Assembly (NCBI GenBank): GCA_024220525.1
Contig: JAMYWO010000600.1
Coordinates: 1-10,000, forward strand
Reading direction: 5' to 3'
Origin: Cochliopodium minus
Taxonomy: Eukaryota > Discosea > Himatismenida > Cochliopodiidae
DNA length: 10,000 nt
Part shown: piece after piece, positions 8,701 to 10,000 of the stretch
Position numbering within the stretch: the stretch's first letter is position 1
Layout: each line of letters begins with the position of its first letter
The notes under the pieces: generated by a model
Database searches by the model: none
Seen by the model: the letters and a program-made list of their open reading frames with translations, nothing else
Told to the model about the DNA's origin: nothing
Made by a program: the position numbers and the translations under genes

Positions 8701-10000
8701 TTTATTTATTTTTAAATGTAAAATTTTTTAATTATTATTTTTTTTTTTCAATTTTTTTTTCTATTATTTTTTTCAATTTTTATCATAATTTCCATTTTTT
8801 AAAAAATTAATATTTTTTAACATTAAATTTTTAGTTTTTTATTTTTTTAATTCATTTTTATTTAATAGGGAGATTTGGAAAAAGAAGATGGATCTGTCAA
8901 AATTAATGGGACAGTTGCTTATGCAAGTCAGGTCGCGTGGATCCAAAACTTGACAGTGAGAGAAAACATTCTGTTTGGAAAGAGACTCGGAGAAGAAAAT
9001 TACGCCAACGTTCTCAAAGTATGTGAATTAGAACAAGATATTAGTATCCTTCCTGCGGGTGACTCAACAGAAATTGGAGAAAAAGGGATCAACTTGAGGT
9101 AATTTTAATCTTAATCAATTTCTTTTTTTTGAATTTATTTTTCTCTTTTTTTTTTTTTAAAAAAAAATTTAGTGGTGGACAAGTAATTTCTTTTTTTTTA
9201 AAATTCAATTTTTTTATTAATTTTTTTTTTTTAGAAACAAAGAATTGGTAATTATAATATTATTTTGGAGAAAAAAAATTTCTTCATTCAAAAACTAAAA
9301 TTCAATATTTAGCTGTAGCAAGAGTAAAAAAAATAAATTTTTTTTAAAATTTCCACCAGTTCAATTTATTCATATTTTTTTTTTACTGAACAAAAAGACT
9401 GTTTACCAAGACTCCCAAGTATATTTGCTTGACGACATTTTGAGTGCAGTAGATGTTCACGTTGGAAAGAAGATTTTTGAGAATTGCATCATGGATAGAT
9501 TGAAGGGAAAAACTAGGATCCTCGTCACTCATCAACTTCAATATCTTCCTGTTGTAGACAGAATTTTAGTTCTCCAAAATGGATCAATAATCGAGAGTGG
9601 TATTTTTGATTATTTTTGAATTTTTTGATTTATTTTTAATTTTATTTTTATTTTTATTTTTTTGATGTTTTATTCAATTTTATAACATTTGTTTTTTATT
9701 TTTTGATTTTTGAAACATTTTTTATTTTTTAAAATAATTAATCAAAGGAAACTATGAAGAGTTGATGAAACAAAATGGAGAATTTGCGAGAATAGTAAAT
9801 AATTACAGGTAATAATCTCTTTTTCAAAATCTTTTTAATTTAAATTTTTTTTTATTTTATTGTTTTTAAAATTTAAAGCTCTGAAAAACCAAAAGAAGAA
9901 AAAGAAGAAAAGGTAGAAAAGAAAGTAGCAAAAAAAGAACCCAAGAATGAAAGTCAAGGAAAAATCATGTCCATAGAAGAAAGAGAAAAAGTAAAAAAAA
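5745..10000 (+). CDS. ABCC: ABCC (MRP-type) ABC transporter, 3' partial
   Basis: ATP-driven membrane exporter, probably of amphipathic anions or conjugates, as is usual for full-length ABCC proteins; the substrate cannot be told. Exons: 5745-5818, 5876-5954, 6053-6177, 6275-6548, 6629-7004, 7122-7515, 7741-7941, 7996-8054, 8115-8219, 8367-8650, 8869-9098, 9173-9182, 9235-9247, 9313-9323, 9398-9599, 9748-9808, 9879-10000 (about 873 residues). Start: ATG 5745, giving [19 protein letters not shown], like the N-terminus of TMD0-bearing MRPs. TMD0 with five hydrophobic segments fills residues 1-184. L0 holds [20 protein letters not shown], then TMD1 (about 285-590). NBD1: Walker A GAVGSGKS (643-650), a Q-loop Gln, LSGGQ (733-737), Walker B VYLLDD (753-758) with Asp at the catalytic Glu position as in other ABCC NBD1s, D-loop SAVD (761-764), switch His in THQ (790). 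A Lys/Glu-rich linker follows; TMD2 and NBD2 lie outside. AAA|GTAAAAAAAA at 9991 may be a further donor, so the last ten bases may be intron. Confidence 0.96.
9173..9323 (+). other. Three micro-exons encoding the ABC signature region
   Basis: Exons 12, 13 and 14 of the ABCC gene are 10, 13 and 11 nt (9173-9182, 9235-9247, 9313-9323), separated by introns of 52 and 65 bp and flanked by introns of 74 bp. Together with the AG ending exon 11 they spell S-GGQ, KQRI and AVAR, the signature loop and start of the following helix. Phases 2, 0, 1 and 0 all match, so the assignment does not rest on length alone. Confidence 0.92.

Noticed and set aside
9600-9619. Continuation of the ABCC exon past 9599 to a TGA at 9617-9619, which would end the protein after NBD1
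   Set aside because: GTATTT at 9600 is a donor; joining to 9748 gives [15 protein letters not shown], the normal ABCC continuation, with phase kept. The gene is not truncated here.

Overview
The window looks like nuclear DNA of an extremely AT-rich unicellular eukaryote. Genes are broken into many short exons by small GT-AG introns. I can place 27 introns of 50 to 341 bp, all GT-AG and 24 with a GTAA donor. Start codons follow runs of A, stops are TAA and TGA, and no in-frame stop needs recoding. An AT-rich amoeba or related protist fits: filamin-like calponin-homology domains, a large ABCC transporter, A/T microsatellites, and no poly-Q or poly-N tracts of the Dictyostelium type. The genus cannot be fixed from the sequence.

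Layout: four protein genes. (1) Before 179 to 1614, + strand, 5' end outside the window: a JmjC/cupin_8 2-oxoglutarate oxygenase closest in motif order to FIH (HIF1AN), in at least seven exons. (2) 3116 down to about 1785, - strand: a calponin-homology actin-binding protein in five exons, with a complete CH1 and a CH2 that stops after its first helix, where the gene meets gene 1 tail to tail in an A/T microsatellite. (3) 5086 down to 3356, - strand: a secreted 524-residue protein in two exons, with a ten-cysteine N-terminal domain and a highly charged C-terminal half carrying three KPKKGKKK repeats. (4) 5745 to beyond 10000, + strand: an ABCC (MRP-type) transporter with TMD0, TMD1 and NBD1 in 17 exons, cut by the window edge in the linker after NBD1.

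Genes 3 and 4 diverge from a 658-bp intergenic region that holds a perfect 28-bp palindrome just upstream of gene 3. Genes 1 and 2 converge. Genes 2 and 3 are head-to-tail on the - strand with 239 bp between them. The four genes have unrelated roles (protein hydroxylation, actin binding, secretion, membrane export), so no shared pathway is proposed.

All exon joins below were worked out by hand from reading-frame phase, splice dinucleotides and family motifs. Every listed internal join keeps frame. Most exons of genes 1, 2 and 4 are too short to stand out as long open frames. No tRNA, rRNA, transposon or CRISPR array was seen.
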